From: Sorex araneus
Lineage: Eukaryota > Chordata > Mammalia > Eulipotyphla > Soricidae
DNA length: 64,000 nt
Assembly: GCF_027595985.1 (NCBI RefSeq)
Contig: NC_073312.1
Span: 8,510,673 to 8,574,672, forward strand
Reading direction: 5' to 3'
Below the pieces are notes generated by a model. The model was not told where the DNA came from, did not search any database, and saw only the letters and a list, made by a program, of their open reading frames with translations. The number at the start of each line of letters is the position of its first letter. The first letter of the stretch is position 1. The position numbers and the translations under genes were made by a program. This document shows, one piece after another, positions 54,155 through 64,000 of the stretch.

Positions 54155-54342
54155 TCTAACCTTCTTGATATGTTGCTTTGCTCTCCTTTGAGAAAGGTTT
54201 CCTCCTCTTTTGGAATTTCTTCAAAATTCCAAACCTTTTGGAGGATTTTATTTGTTAAGATTATTTCTGTTCTTTTTTATAAAACAAAACCCTGTTCTGA
54301 TTTCACAAATTTCACATATTTTGTACATTTCTTTATGAATAG

Positions 54343-54482
54343 CATTGTAGCACTGTCGTCCCATTGTTCATTGATTTGCTTGAGCGGGCACCAGTAACAT
54401 CTCCATTGTGAGACTTGTTGTTACTGTTTTTGGCATATTGAATACGTCCTGGATAACTTGCCAGGCTCTGCCATGTGGGCGG
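54343..54482 (-). repeat. Tailed SINE, 3' half, split by an LTR
   Basis: Complement of the tailed subfamily, TTGCTTGAGCGGGCACCAG to CAGGCTCTGCCATGTGGGC. It breaks off at GGCGG and resumes at 55,646. Confidence 0.9.
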
Positions 54483-55645
54483 TGTAAAAAACTAAGGCTC
54501 ACCGGCGGGGTGCGAGTACTCGCGGGCTCTCCGGGCGGCTCTGTCTCACCGCCGGAGTTCGGTGCCCCAGAACCGCTGTGTGTGCTGTCGGTCAAGGGCA
54601 GGTGATGGAAGGAAGACCAGACTGGTTGCTCGATCAGTTTATTTCATTCTCTCTCTCTTCCGGCTCTCAATCTCTCTCAGGATCTCTGGATCTGGCCCCC
54701 CACCCACTCTTACTGCCTAGTTAAATCTCCCCAGCATGAGGGGTTTGGGGTCTACACCTAGGTGTGGTCACAATCAATAGGGTAAGGTTCCTTTCCCTTA
54801 GGGGATGTTTCTCCTAGGACTTAATTCTTTCAGCAGGAGGATCCACCCAAGGGCGGAGTCCCATGACTGTGTTTCTCTTCTCCTCAGCCAAAACATATAA
54901 GAATTCATAATATTAATCATTTTGTATGGACATAATAAGAGATGCATTAAAGCTTATGGAATTGCTCTCCTGGGGCCATCTCAATCTCAGACTACAGTGC
55001 TCAGGCCAGATCAGTCTTTTCTATCCCTAGCAGGGTCCTAGTCTCATCATTACTTTTGGATCATGACAGCATTTGTCTATGATCAAGCTCTTAACTTATA
55101 GTTAAGAATTAGGCACTTTGGCCAGGCCCATCTCGATGCCAGGGTAGCACATAACTCACTGCTTGCCCTAGATCCTTCCCATCCCTTGTCGGGACCCTGC
55201 TTTTGGGGTGCTAGGAACTGAGGGCAACTGAGGCTTAAGTGGAGAAAGCAGATGCCTGGGAGGGAATAATATTTGAGGCCAATTAATTCCCAAGTTATAA
55301 AAACATAATATTGTCTTCTTGTGTCTATACAAAAAGGACATTGCTTTAAAGCAAATTATTCAAAAGGCACAAGAAGAGGAGAAAGGCAATATTAACTTAT
55401 ATAATATAAATTCAGTATCCTAGGAAGGTCTGACCTTACAAATTAGCAGAGTCAGATTAAGGGAAAGCTGCGGATTAACTGTTTTGGGGAAGAGAGCATA
55501 GAGAAGTGATTACAGCTAAACAAAGGGATGGGAGAGATTCGGGAACACCTTGATGGGTGTGACTGGGGTAAGCCTGAACTCCGGGGAAAACCGGGACAAG
55601 CTACTTGTAGCAAGGAGGGAGAGGACAAAGTAATGTCATCCTACA
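54483..55645 (-). mobile_element. Solo LTR of an endogenous retrovirus inserted in a SINE
   Basis: 1,163 bases bounded by TGT at 54,483 and ACA at 55,645, so both strands read TG...CA. The flanking 5-base target-site duplication GGCGG lies at 54,478-54,482 and 55,646-55,650. Removing the insert and one GGCGG restores a continuous tailed SINE. A minus-strand AATAAA (54,643-54,638) about 155 bases from the TGT edge marks the minus strand as the LTR sense strand, with a GC-rich U5-like end. No gag, pol or env sequence is present. The retroviral class is not assigned. Confidence 0.8.
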
Positions 55646-55760
55646 GGCGGGATACTCTTGTAGCTTGCCGGGCTCTCTGAGAGAGACGGAGGAATCGAAC
55701 CCAGATCAGCCACATGCAAGGCAAACGCCCTACCCGCTGTGCGATTGCTCTAGCTCCTTT
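55646..55760 (-). repeat. Tailed SINE, 5' half
   Basis: GGCGGGATACTCTTGTAGC through ATCGAACCCAGATCAGCC to the tRNA-like head TGCGATTGCTCTAGCTCC. It continues the piece at 54,343-54,482. Confidence 0.9.
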
Positions 55761-55795
55761 TGTGTGAATAAAATATTCGCAAAGTCAAGTCAAGC

Positions 55796-55920
55796 ACCCT
55801 ACCCATTGGACTCTCTTTCTGGTCCTTCAAATTTCTTGCTGTTTCAGTACCAAGGCTCACACACTTGTGGTATGCTGCGAGTGACATGTGTGGTTTCAGA
55901 GTGATCATCTGGGCTTCTCT
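55796..55920 (+). repeat. Duplicated 125-base segment, copy 1
   Basis: CAAGCACCCTACCCATTGGA to TCATCTGGGCTTCTC, about 90 percent like 58,080-58,219. Direct repeats GTGAATAAAATATT lie on both sides (55,766 and 55,924). Confidence 0.85.
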
Positions 55921-55940
55921 TTGTGAATAAAATATTTTAT

Positions 55941-56124
55941 TTCATTTTTAAATATTTGGACTCTTAGGGTCACACCCAGCAGTGCTCAGGAGTTGCTCCT
56001 GGCTCTGCACTCAGGAATTACTCGGGCGGTGCTCAGAGGGACCACATTCAATGCTGGGAATCAAACCCAGGTCGGTCACGTGCAAGGCAAATGCCCTACC
56101 AGCTGCTATATTATGGCTCCGGCC
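55941..56124 (-). repeat. SOR SINE with 17-bp duplication
   Basis: Flanked by GTGAAT(A/C)AAATATTTTA at 55,924-55,940 and 56,125-56,141. Body slightly diverged. Confidence 0.88.
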
Positions 56125-56394
56125 CGTGAATCAAATATTTTAGTGAGAAATGAATGACTCCCTCTTTCCCAAAAGATTTTTTCCTTCCTGCATAAATTGG
56201 TTTTTTTCCCTAAATTGATTGTTTTGATCTTTCACATTAGCGGTTTCTCTCATAGAACTGGTGCTCCTGACCCGGCCTGTCTGGTTGCGATCAGCTACTG
56301 TTGTGCTGAGGGATTGTTCTATTCACAGGCGTGGGGGTGTCAAAGGCAAGCTTGCCTTTTCCAGCACTTTTTCTTTTTTCCTGTCTTTGGTGTT

Positions 56395-56515
56395 TACTTT
56401 TGCACCATGCCCCGGTGGTGCTAAGGGGACTGACTGTCTGTGGTGCCAGGGATTGACTCGGAATTGGTTGCATGCAAGGCAATCTTAACCCCTCGACTAC
56501 TCTCTGGCTTCTTTT
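56395..56515 (-). repeat. Degraded SINE
   Basis: Retains CCCCGGTGGTGCTAAGGGG and TGCATGCAAGGCAATC. Confidence 0.55.
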
Positions 56516-56542
56516 TTTAGTGTTTTAAAAATGTTGCTGCTT

Positions 56543-56732
56543 GGGCTGGAGCAATAGCACAGCGGGTAGGGCGTTTGCCTTGCACTTGGCCGACCCAGGT
56601 TCGAATCCCAGCATCCCATACGGTCCCATGAGCACCGCCAGGGGTAATTCCTGAGTGCATGAGCCAGGAATGACCCCTGTGCATTGCTGGGTGTGACCAA
56701 AAAAGCAAAAAATAATAAAATAATAATAATAA
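56543..56732 (+). repeat. SOR SINE, first of a tandem pair
   Basis: Starts GGGCTGGAGCAATAGCAC and ends in a tail of AATAATAAA repeats. Target repeat ATGTTGCTGCTT is on both sides (56,531 and 56,739). Confidence 0.93.
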
Positions 56733-56750
56733 TAAAAATGTTGCTGCTTA

Positions 56751-56924
56751 GGGGCTGGAGCGATAGCACAGCGGGTAGGGCGTTTGCCTTGCATGCGGCT
56801 CACCCAGGTTTGATTCCCAGCATCCCATATGGTCCCCTGAGCACCGCAAGGGGTAATTCCTGAGTGCAGAGCCAGGAGTGACCCCTGTGCATCTCCAGGT
56901 ACGACCCAAAAAGCAAAAAAAAAA
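56751..56924 (+). repeat. SOR SINE, second of a tandem pair
   Basis: Starts GGGGCTGGAGCGATAGCAC directly after the middle target repeat, and ends AAAAAGCAAAAAAAAA before TTGCTGCTTA (56,925-56,934). Confidence 0.93.
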
Positions 56925-56934
56925 TTGCTGCTTA

Positions 56935-57429
56935 TAGGACTCATCTGAGAAGCTTTAACCCACGGGTTGCTGGCTCCTTTCTTGGAAATGAACTTAGATC
57001 CCTGGATGGTGAGGCTCCGGCAGGGATACCCGTCTAGTCTAACTCGCCAGGTACCCTGGGGAACCCAGCTCCGGAGGCTGATTCAGTTCTGCTGCCTTGA
57101 GAAACAAACCAGAAACGCCAGTAGCGCCCCTAAACCTATACTCATACACACCAGACAGGACCCCACACCCTCTTCTAAACTAGCAATGATGGGGAATCAG
57201 AGGGAGAAGATACAGGAAATGGTGTTTCCTCTGGCAGAAGCTAATTCTAAATAAAGGATGCTCGAAAGAAAAGGAAGGAAGGAGTTTTTTTTTTAAATGT
57301 GTCTGTCATTACTTTTGCGTCTGTCATCTGTCCTTAGAGGATGCCAAGCAAACAGGTCCTATCAGAGCTCAGAGCTCAACCTGGGGAGAAGTCGGTGCCG
57401 TCCTGCCCCTGACCAGGCTAGGGAGGAAC

Positions 57430-57430
<1 letters not shown>
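56935..57430. other. Unique intergenic DNA
   Basis: A 95-codon open frame (56,967-57,254) has no features I recognise. No repeat seen. Confidence 0.35.
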
Positions 57431-57431
<1 letters not shown>

Positions 57432-57473
<42 letters not shown>

Positions 57474-57492
57474 TGGGTGTGGGTGTGTGTCT
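57432..57492 (+). repeat. (GT)n microsatellite
   Basis: About 18 pure GT units, then GGTATGGGTGTGGGTGTGTG. Confidence 0.95.
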
Positions 57493-57984
57493 CCTGGTTG
57501 GGGTTCAGGCTCTTCCTCCTGCTGGGGCCCTGGTGTCTCTGGATTTCACTTTCTCCGGGGACAGAACAGGCTTCCAGCCTTTTGCCAGGCGCGAGGGTTG
57601 CTGGGGGCCAGAGATGTGGCCACAAGGCGGGGCTCAGGCCTTGCATGCACGACGGCCTGACTTTGATACCTGGTGCCGCCAAAGCAGGAGAGAGAGAAGA
57701 GCAGCCATGGCTGCCTTTGGGCAGGGATGTGGCTCTCGTGACTCCGTGGCTCCGTGCATGCCACAGGCTCTAGGTTTCAGAGGTAGCATCACCAAAAAAG
57801 GGGAAGAAGGTATTTCACCAAGCCTGAGGAGGGGGAGGGCTAGCCCCGCAGAGTCCTCAGAAGCTTCCAGCGAATGGGCCTGTTGCTGAAGGGGGTGAAG
57901 TCCTCGCCGGGTCGAGTCTCAGATTTTTCAGTCCCCCTGTGGTGTGTCCAGCACTCTTGGGAATTTTTTGTTGTTATTGGAGCG

Positions 57985-58085
57985 GGGAGGGAAACACACT
58001 CCTTGTAGTCCTCAGGGGTTCCTCCTGGCTTTGCACTCAGGACACTGCTGCCGGTGCTCGGGGACCTGTGGGATGCCTGCAAGTC
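57985..58085 (-). repeat. Truncated SINE
   Basis: CTCAGGGGTTCCTCCTGGC to GGGGACCTGTGGGATGCCTG. Joined directly to the duplicated segment at 58,080. Confidence 0.6.
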
Positions 58086-58219
58086 AAGCACCCTACCCAT
58101 TGGACTCTCTTTCTGGCCCTCCAACTTTCTTGCTGTTTCAGTGCCAAGGCTCACACACTTGTTGCGGTATGCTGCGAGTCACGTGTGTGGTTTCAGGGTG
58201 ACTGTCTGGGCTTCGCTCA
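58080..58219 (+). repeat. Duplicated segment, copy 2
   Basis: Matches 55,796-55,920, with a small insertion (TTGTTGCGG versus TTGTGG) and scattered substitutions. Confidence 0.85.
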
Positions 58220-58554
58220 AAGGTCCTTTTGCAGAGTTAACTGCTCATTGTGACTGACCGTCCACACGGCACAGGGATTGCTGTAAACAAAGGCTCTGTG
58301 GGACCCTCCGTGGTGATGGAAATATTTTTGGTGGTCTCAGAAATCCAACCCAGGTTCTCATTCATGCGAAGCATACATCCTTCCACTGAGCTACATTCTC
58401 AGCTGGAAAAACTTTTTTTTTTTTGGGGGGGATGGCTTAGGGGGGCGGCAGAGCTGGAAATTGAATCTAGGGCTTCACACACGCATGGCAAGTGCGCTAC
58501 TGCTGAGTGCAACCCCACTCCCAGAAGACCTATTTTTTGGCGTTAGGGGGTCAA

Positions 58555-59083
58555 TTTTGGGGCCACATTTGGTGGTGCTCAGGGCTTGCTCCTGGCTCTG
58601 TGCTAACTAGGGACTCTCCTGGAGGTGCTCGGGGGACCATGTGGAGGGCCAGGGGTCAGACCCAGGTCAGTTGCCTGCAAGGCCAGTGCTCTCTCCCCGT
58701 CCTATCTCTCTGACCCGAAAAATCATTTTTTTTTTCAAGGAGAAAAACAGGCTCTCATTTAACTCAGGAATGTGAAGGAACCAGTCCCCTTCGCAGATGC
58801 CCCGAGACACGCAAAGTGTCGCCCCTCTCCTCGCATCCCCTGACAACTGCTGTGGGACTGTGTTCTTTCCCCCCAGAGCGTGCAGGGTTGTTGGCATTTG
58901 ATTTGTTGTTGTTTTGTTTTGTTTTTGGGTCACACCCGGTGATGCACAAGGGTTCCTCCTGGCTCTACAGTCAGGAATCACTTCTGGTGGTGCTCAGGGG
59001 ACCCTATGGGATGCTGGGGATCAAACCTGGGTCGGTCACATGCAAGGCAAGTTCCCTCCCCGCTGGACTATCACTCCGGCCCT
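58555..59083 (-). repeat. Two SINEs
   Basis: A diverged copy (about 58,555-58,715) and a near-consensus one (58,912-59,083). The second has (TTTTG)n-like tail sequence. Confidence 0.85.
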
Positions 59084-59089
59084 CATCGG

Positions 59090-59985
59090 CTTTTGATTTT
59101 TGCTGGGACATTCATGCCTCCCTGGGCTGCCAAGTACGAGAAGTCAGACTTGGAGCTGTGGCCCAAGAGACATATCGGTAGGAAGTGAAGGAAGTCGGTT
59201 CCAGGCTGTGGGGTTTCCAGGGAGCTGTCGTGGGCTCAGGACCCACGCATTCGACTTGGAGCTGAGCGTTGGGCTGGAGTTGGGGCCCAGGGCAGGCCCA
59301 GGGTGTCCCTGCCTGGGTGCTGTGTGAGTGGGTGCTGTCGGCCTGCCGTGGACGCTGGGCCCCAGCTCTTGCCAGCTCAGACAGCAGGTGGAAAGGCGGC
59401 GTGGAAATCCGGACTGGCCGCGGGCCGGGTGCCAAGTCCCGTGAACCTCTGACGAACCGTCTCCAAGTCTCACCCTCCCTCAGGTGGAGGCAGCCCTGGG
59501 GGAGGGGGAAGAGCCTCTTAGAAGGCTGCCGGCCAGCTAAGAGCCCGGGGAGCGCCCCTGCGGCTTGGGTCAGGGCCCGGAGCGGCCACCCTTGCCTCCT
59601 GCCCTCTGGCCCTGTGTAGAGCCGCGTGTGTTGCTTTGTCTAGGGGGTTCATCCCCAGCGGTGCAGGGATGGGGCTCCCTCTGAGCCACTCCCAGCCCCT
59701 CTTGTGTTTGTTACAGCCTTTAGCCATGAGCCCCCAGACTCCCCACCCCTGCTCCACACATCCCCCTGCCCATCTCTGTTGGTTGGCATAGAGGCTGAGG
59801 GGGAATTCGGCCCTACGGAGTTGGATCCAGGATTGCTACTTCCACACAACAAACCTCTCTGATCTTGGATAGCTAGAAATTTAAAGCCATTGGTTAGTAC
59901 CGTCCATATCGCCACTTGACTACAAACCAGCAAGGCTGGCAAGCTGGCATGCTCTCTTCTTCTGGGATGGTTTAGGTGAACTGTG
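59090..59985. other. Unique intergenic DNA
   Basis: GC-rich, no gene or repeat that I can support. Confidence 0.35.
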
Positions 59986-59989
59986 GCTT

Positions 59990-60785
59990 GTGTTAGAGTC
60001 CTCTGCAGTGAACTGTGTGGTGGGTAGAGTCCTCCTGCAGTGAACTGTGTGGTGGGTAGGATCTTCCTGCAGTGAACTGTGTGGTGGGTAGAGTCCTTCT
60101 GCAGTGAAGTGTGTGGTGGGTAGAGTCCTGCAGTGAACTGTGTGGTGGGTAGGGTCCTCCTGCAGTGAACTGTGTGGTGGGTAGGTAGAGTCCTCCTGCA
60201 GTGAACTGTGTGGTGGGTAGGGTCCTCCTGCAGTGAACTGTGTGGTAGGCAGGTAGAGTCCTCCTGCAGTGAAGTGTGTGGTGGGTAGAGTCCTGCAGTG
60301 AACTGTGTGGTGGGTAGGGTCCTCCTGCAGTGAACTGTGTGGTGGGTAGGGTCCTCCTGCAGTGAACTGTGTGGTGGGTAGGGTCCTCCTGCAGTGAACT
60401 GTGTGGTGGGTAGGGTCCTCCTGCAGTGGACTGTGTGGTGGGTAGGGTCCTCCTGCAGTGGACTGTGTGGTGGGTAGAGTGGACTGTGTGGTGGGTAGGG
60501 TCCTCCTGCAGTGGACTGTGTGGTGGGTAGGGTCCTCCTGCAGTGGACTGTGTGGTGGGTAGAGTGGACTGTGTGGTGGGTAGGGTCCTCCTGCAGTGGA
60601 CTGTGTGGTGGGTAGAGTCCTCCTGCAGTGAACTGTGTGGTGGGTAGGGTCCTCCTGCAGTGAACTGTGTGGTGGGTAGGGTCCTCCTGCAGTGAACTGT
60701 GGGTGGGTAGAGTCCTGCAGTGAACTGTGTGGTGGGTAGAGTCCTGCAGTGGTCTGTGTGGTGGGTAGAGTCCTCTGTGGTGGAT
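59990..60785 (+). repeat. Minisatellite, unit about 32 bases, about 25 copies
   Basis: Tandem units built on CTGCAGTGAACTGTGTGG plus TGGGTAGGGTCCTC. There are subtypes GAACT and GGACT, GTAGAG and GTAGGG, and short units missing CTCCTGCA. In the centre (60,470-60,590) a 22-base short form GTGGACTGTGTGGTGGGTAG alternates with full units. On the minus strand the array happens to be open for 339 codons. Confidence 0.95.
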
Positions 60786-60789
60786 AGCT

Positions 60790-61960
60790 CCCGGTGACAG
60801 TTGTGACCCCAGCAGCTTGAGGAAGGGGCTGGGTGGTGCTACGGGACCATCTAGAGAAATACTTTGCAGGTCTCGGGGGGCAGAGGGGCTCGCAGCTCAG
60901 GGGAGTGTGAGAGGACTTCTCTGGGGCTGGGGGCCACATCTGCGTCTGCAGTCAGTGCTGAGGACTCAGTGCCCCGTGCTTCTTGCCTCCCGTCTCCTTC
61001 TGGAACCTTCCACGGAATGGGCCCAGTGGAGGCCGGGCTGCGGGCTGCAGGGGCGGTGGGGAGGTGGGGGGAGGGCGTGCGTCCAGCCCTTGTGTCACGG
61101 GAGCCGAGGCTGGGGGGCTGCGTGCTCTCTCCCGACTGCTCCCGGGTAGTGTGGGGCTCCCCCGCCCGGGCCCCCGGCCCCTGCTCCCTGCGGGGACGGC
61201 CTGCCCTGGCCTCCGGCTCCTCCCGCCTCTTCCTGGACGCCTGACCTTGAGAGCCGGAAAGTCACTAATGGGCCTTTTCACAAGGACAGTCCAACAGCTG
61301 GTGCCCCACGGGGCGCGGGCGCGCAGGGGGGCGCGGGCGCGCATGCTCCCTGCTTCCTCGGCGTCTCTTCTGGACCGGCTGGTGCAAGGGCTCCCCCAGC
61401 CCGGCCCGCTCCCCACCGTGGGGTCTCCCCCGCCCCCCGCCGGAAATGCTGCTGTTGGCTCCAAACCCTTTGCGTGGGGCCCAGCCGACCTTCCTCCCCT
61501 TGGAGAAAGCGCTGGCCCGCAGTTTCCCACTGGCACGGCCAAGCCGGCACAGATGCCTCGGCTCAGGCAGAGCGGCCTGGCGTCCGTGTACAGAATTGGG
61601 GTGGGGTCCCCTGTGGACTCTTCAGCGGCCGAGGGAAGCCTGAGGGGCGGGGGCTGGCCTCCGGCTCCTTCCCTCCCTCCCCACAGCGTCTGTGTATACT
61701 GAGCTAGGGCCGGGGGCTCACTCTAACATCACTTTCTCAGACTTCCAGGCTGCCCCCAGCTGTGGGGCTCACACACCTCCAAATCCTGGCTGCCCCCAGG
61801 AAGTCTGAGGGAGACCCCCTCCCCACCCCTTCGCTTTATCATGCACGAGGACTCCCCCTGGCTATGGCCACCGCAGGGTGGGGCCAAAGCAGTTCCCAGG
61901 AGTCATCCAGGCCACATATAGCTACACTGAGCCCATGGAGATACTTTTCTCCTTTCCTTT
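60790..61960. other. Unique GC-rich DNA
   Basis: CpG-rich patch around 61,300-61,345 (GGGCGCGGGCGCGC runs). No gene that I can support. Confidence 0.35.
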
Positions 61961-61964
61961 TGCT

Positions 61965-62123
61965 TTGGGGCCTCATGCGGTGATGCTCAGGGTTTACCCA
62001 ACTCCGCACGTGGGGGTCACTCCTGCTGGCGCTTGGGGGACCACGCGGGACTCCGCCGGGGATGGAACCTGGGTCGGCTGCGTGTCAGGCCACTCCCTAC
62101 CCGCCGTACTATTTCTCTGGCCC
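61965..62123 (-). repeat. Diverged SINE
   Basis: TTGCTTTGGGGCCTCATGCG to ACTATTTCTCTGGCCCC. Confidence 0.75.
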
Positions 62124-63010
62124 CTGGAAACGTTTGTCCTCTCACTCCACAGCGGCTGCTGACCTGTGCAATGGTGGGAGCACTCTGCTTTGTGCTCCAC
62201 GTAGACATCACTGACTCTTCCCGCGGCCCCATCCCGTTCTGCCCAAGCCTCGGCCTCGAACTCGCGCTGTCTGGTTGTGCCTCTGTGCTTCATGACCTGC
62301 TTATCTCTGCCTGGCCCCTGGCCTGGCTCACTCCAAGGGCTGCCTCTACTTCCCGCTTCTGTCCCTGATTTGCCTGTGTCAGTGGGGCTCACACCCCGGG
62401 GGGCTGCATTCCCGCATCCATGGCCGTGGTGCTCCGAGCATCATCGGGACGAGCCGGCACGGGTGGGGGGTGTCCAGAGACGGCCTGCTTACTCTGTGGC
62501 GGTGTGGGCGTGTCCCAACTAGCAGAGCCACGGTGGCTCTTTGACATCTGGACGGCTTCTGGGATCGAACTCTTGGACTCACGTGTGCCTGGCGGGCACT
62601 TTAGTCACGGGGGCCTCGCTGACCCTCAGCCTCATTTCAAAGCCTGCTTGTCTGGAAATCAGAATCGCAGAGTGTTCGATAGGCAGGACAAAGCCACTGG
62701 GCGGCCGGCTGGTACCCGCCTCCACCAGGCTCCCGGGGACTGGACTCTGAAAGACCCAGAGGTCACTGAGGTCAAGGGCCAAGGTCACGTCGAGTCAAGA
62801 CCATCAAGTGTTTTTTGGAGCTGGTGACCTTCCTCACCCAGGGGGGCCGACACTTAGCTGGGGGGGGGAGCTATTTGCCAAGTCGCAGGCAAATGAGGGG
62901 ACAGTCGAATGTCCACTAAGAAGTTTCTGCAGGAGATTCTTGAGTCCTCCTGGGGGTGCTGCCAGAGCAGGCAGCCCCCTGTTCTGTTGGGCCATGAAAA
63001 ATGTATTTAT
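62124..63010. other. Unique intergenic DNA
   Basis: No gene or repeat recognised. Confidence 0.35.
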
Positions 63011-63014
63011 TTTG

Positions 63015-63172
63015 TTGGGTGGGGAGTTTGGACCACATCCAGCAGTGCTCAGGGCTGACTCCTGGCTTTGTGCTCAGCGATCACGCCTGACTGCTCAGGG
63101 GACCCTGTGGGATGCTGGGGATTGAGCCCGGATCAGCTGTGTGCCCTCCCCACTGTACTATTGCTCCAGCCC
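63015..63172 (-). repeat. SINE
   Basis: Diverged SOR copy ending ATTGCTCCAGCCCC. A short second piece ends CTCTCTGGCC at 63,250. Confidence 0.8.
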
Positions 63173-63261
63173 CGGCCTTGGCTATTTTTGATTGCGAGGT
63201 TGATTACCGGGCCAGGCAAGTGTCTTCTTTCCTGCACTGTCTCTCTGGCCTTGACTCCTTT

Positions 63262-63470
63262 AAAAAAAAAAAAAAGAAGTTTGAAACCTTATTTCAACAT
63301 AGTGATTTACAAAGTTGTTCATAAGCCAGCCATTTCTGTATCCAAAACTTCAGCATCGATCCCACCACCAGTGTGACCATCCCAAATCACACCCCCCTAC
63401 CCCAGGGTGTAACTGCCCCCATTAGCAGGCGCCATGTTTTATATTACTTGTCACAACACACATCTCTTGA
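63262..63470 (-). mobile_element. Diverged L1-like 3' end
   Basis: GTTGTTCATAAGCCAGCC and ATCCCACCACCAGTGTGACC place it with the other copies. Its tail reads as an A-run on the plus strand, so orientation is less certain. Confidence 0.5.
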
Positions 63471-63874
63471 TGGTGTTAGGAGAGTAATTGTTTGAGGATT
63501 TACTGAGTTGCTGGGTGCTAGCTGAAGATTCTGTTCTTGTGTCCACTCATTGAGCTCGCTGGGCTTCTGCGAACCCTCCTCGTCTACTTTGCTGTGCTCC
63601 TCCTGGGCTGTCCGTGCTGGGGAATTTGGAGCTGGCTGGCTGTGCACCCCAGGAGCTGAAACTGAACCGGTCCAGCAGCAGGGCGCCACAGCTGGGCCAC
63701 TTATATGCCTGTGGGAGTGGGGGTGTGGGGGCCCTTTGGGCCTTCCAACAGGGCTGGACTCTGCCCGCCCCATCCGAGAAGGTTCTAGAGATCAGGCCAC
63801 CGGAGGTCCAGCCCACCTGGTTTGACAGGGCTGATGTATCTCCTGGAGAGTCTCTCTGGCCTTGGATATTTTTT

Positions 63875-64000
63875 TTGGGGGGTGGAGGTTTGGGCTGTAC
63901 TGCTCTCAGAAATTACTCCTGGCAGTGCTCAGGGGACCACGTGGGATGCCGGGGATTGAACCGAGGTCGGCTGTGTGCAAGGCAAGCGCTCTCCCTGCTG
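63875..64000 (-). repeat. SOR SINE cut by the window end
   Basis: Starts in the body at CTCTCAGAAATTACTCCTGG and runs to the last base. Confidence 0.85.

Noticed and set aside
59990..60785. CRISPR-like array
   Set aside because: Units are contiguous, with no unique spacers, in a mammalian genome.
59920..60939. 339-codon minus-strand repetitive ORF
   Set aside because: Translation of the minisatellite, with frame changes at variant units. No start context or homology.

Overview
The window is mammalian nuclear DNA, and its repeats point to a shrew (Soricidae, probably Sorex). Dozens of copies of one tRNA-derived SINE occur, beginning GGGGCTGGAGCGATAGCAC and ending with a short A-rich tail. 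I recognise this as the SOR family described from shrews. There are no bacterial-style genes.

Region 1, about 1-26,020, plus strand: the 3' two thirds of EIF3A, the largest subunit of translation initiation factor eIF3. The first base lies inside an exon. Sixteen coding exons (human exons 7-22 if the human total of 22 holds) join without a frame break into 989 codons plus a stop at 25,013-25,015, followed by a roughly 1 kb 3' UTR. Two introns each hold an H/ACA snoRNA with intact H and ACA boxes, both related to SNORA19, which human EIF3A hosts. The longest intron (14,281-20,198) carries a 1.6 kb L1-like insertion with a repeated promoter-like 5' part, and an antisense processed-pseudogene fragment that I could not identify.

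Region 2, about 27,130-31,500, minus strand: NANOS1, a single-exon gene convergent with EIF3A. It has a 282-residue ORF with the NOT1-interacting motif and both CCHC zinc fingers, a TATA-like box and two CCAAT boxes in a CpG island, and a probable 3 kb 3' UTR running toward the EIF3A 3' end. This tail-to-tail order matches human chromosome 10q26.

Region 3, about 31,500-64,000: no protein-coding gene that I can support. It is mostly GC-rich intergenic DNA with SINEs, truncated L1-like 3' ends, a solo LTR nested inside a SINE, an interstitial telomeric-repeat block, a roughly 790 bp minisatellite with about 25 units, and several microsatellites. Long open frames here and across the CpG island come from repeats or high GC content.

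EIF3A acts in general translation initiation and its introns supply snoRNAs for rRNA modification. NANOS1 is a germline and developmental repressor that recruits the CCR4-NOT deadenylase. They are neighbours by conserved synteny and do not form an operon.
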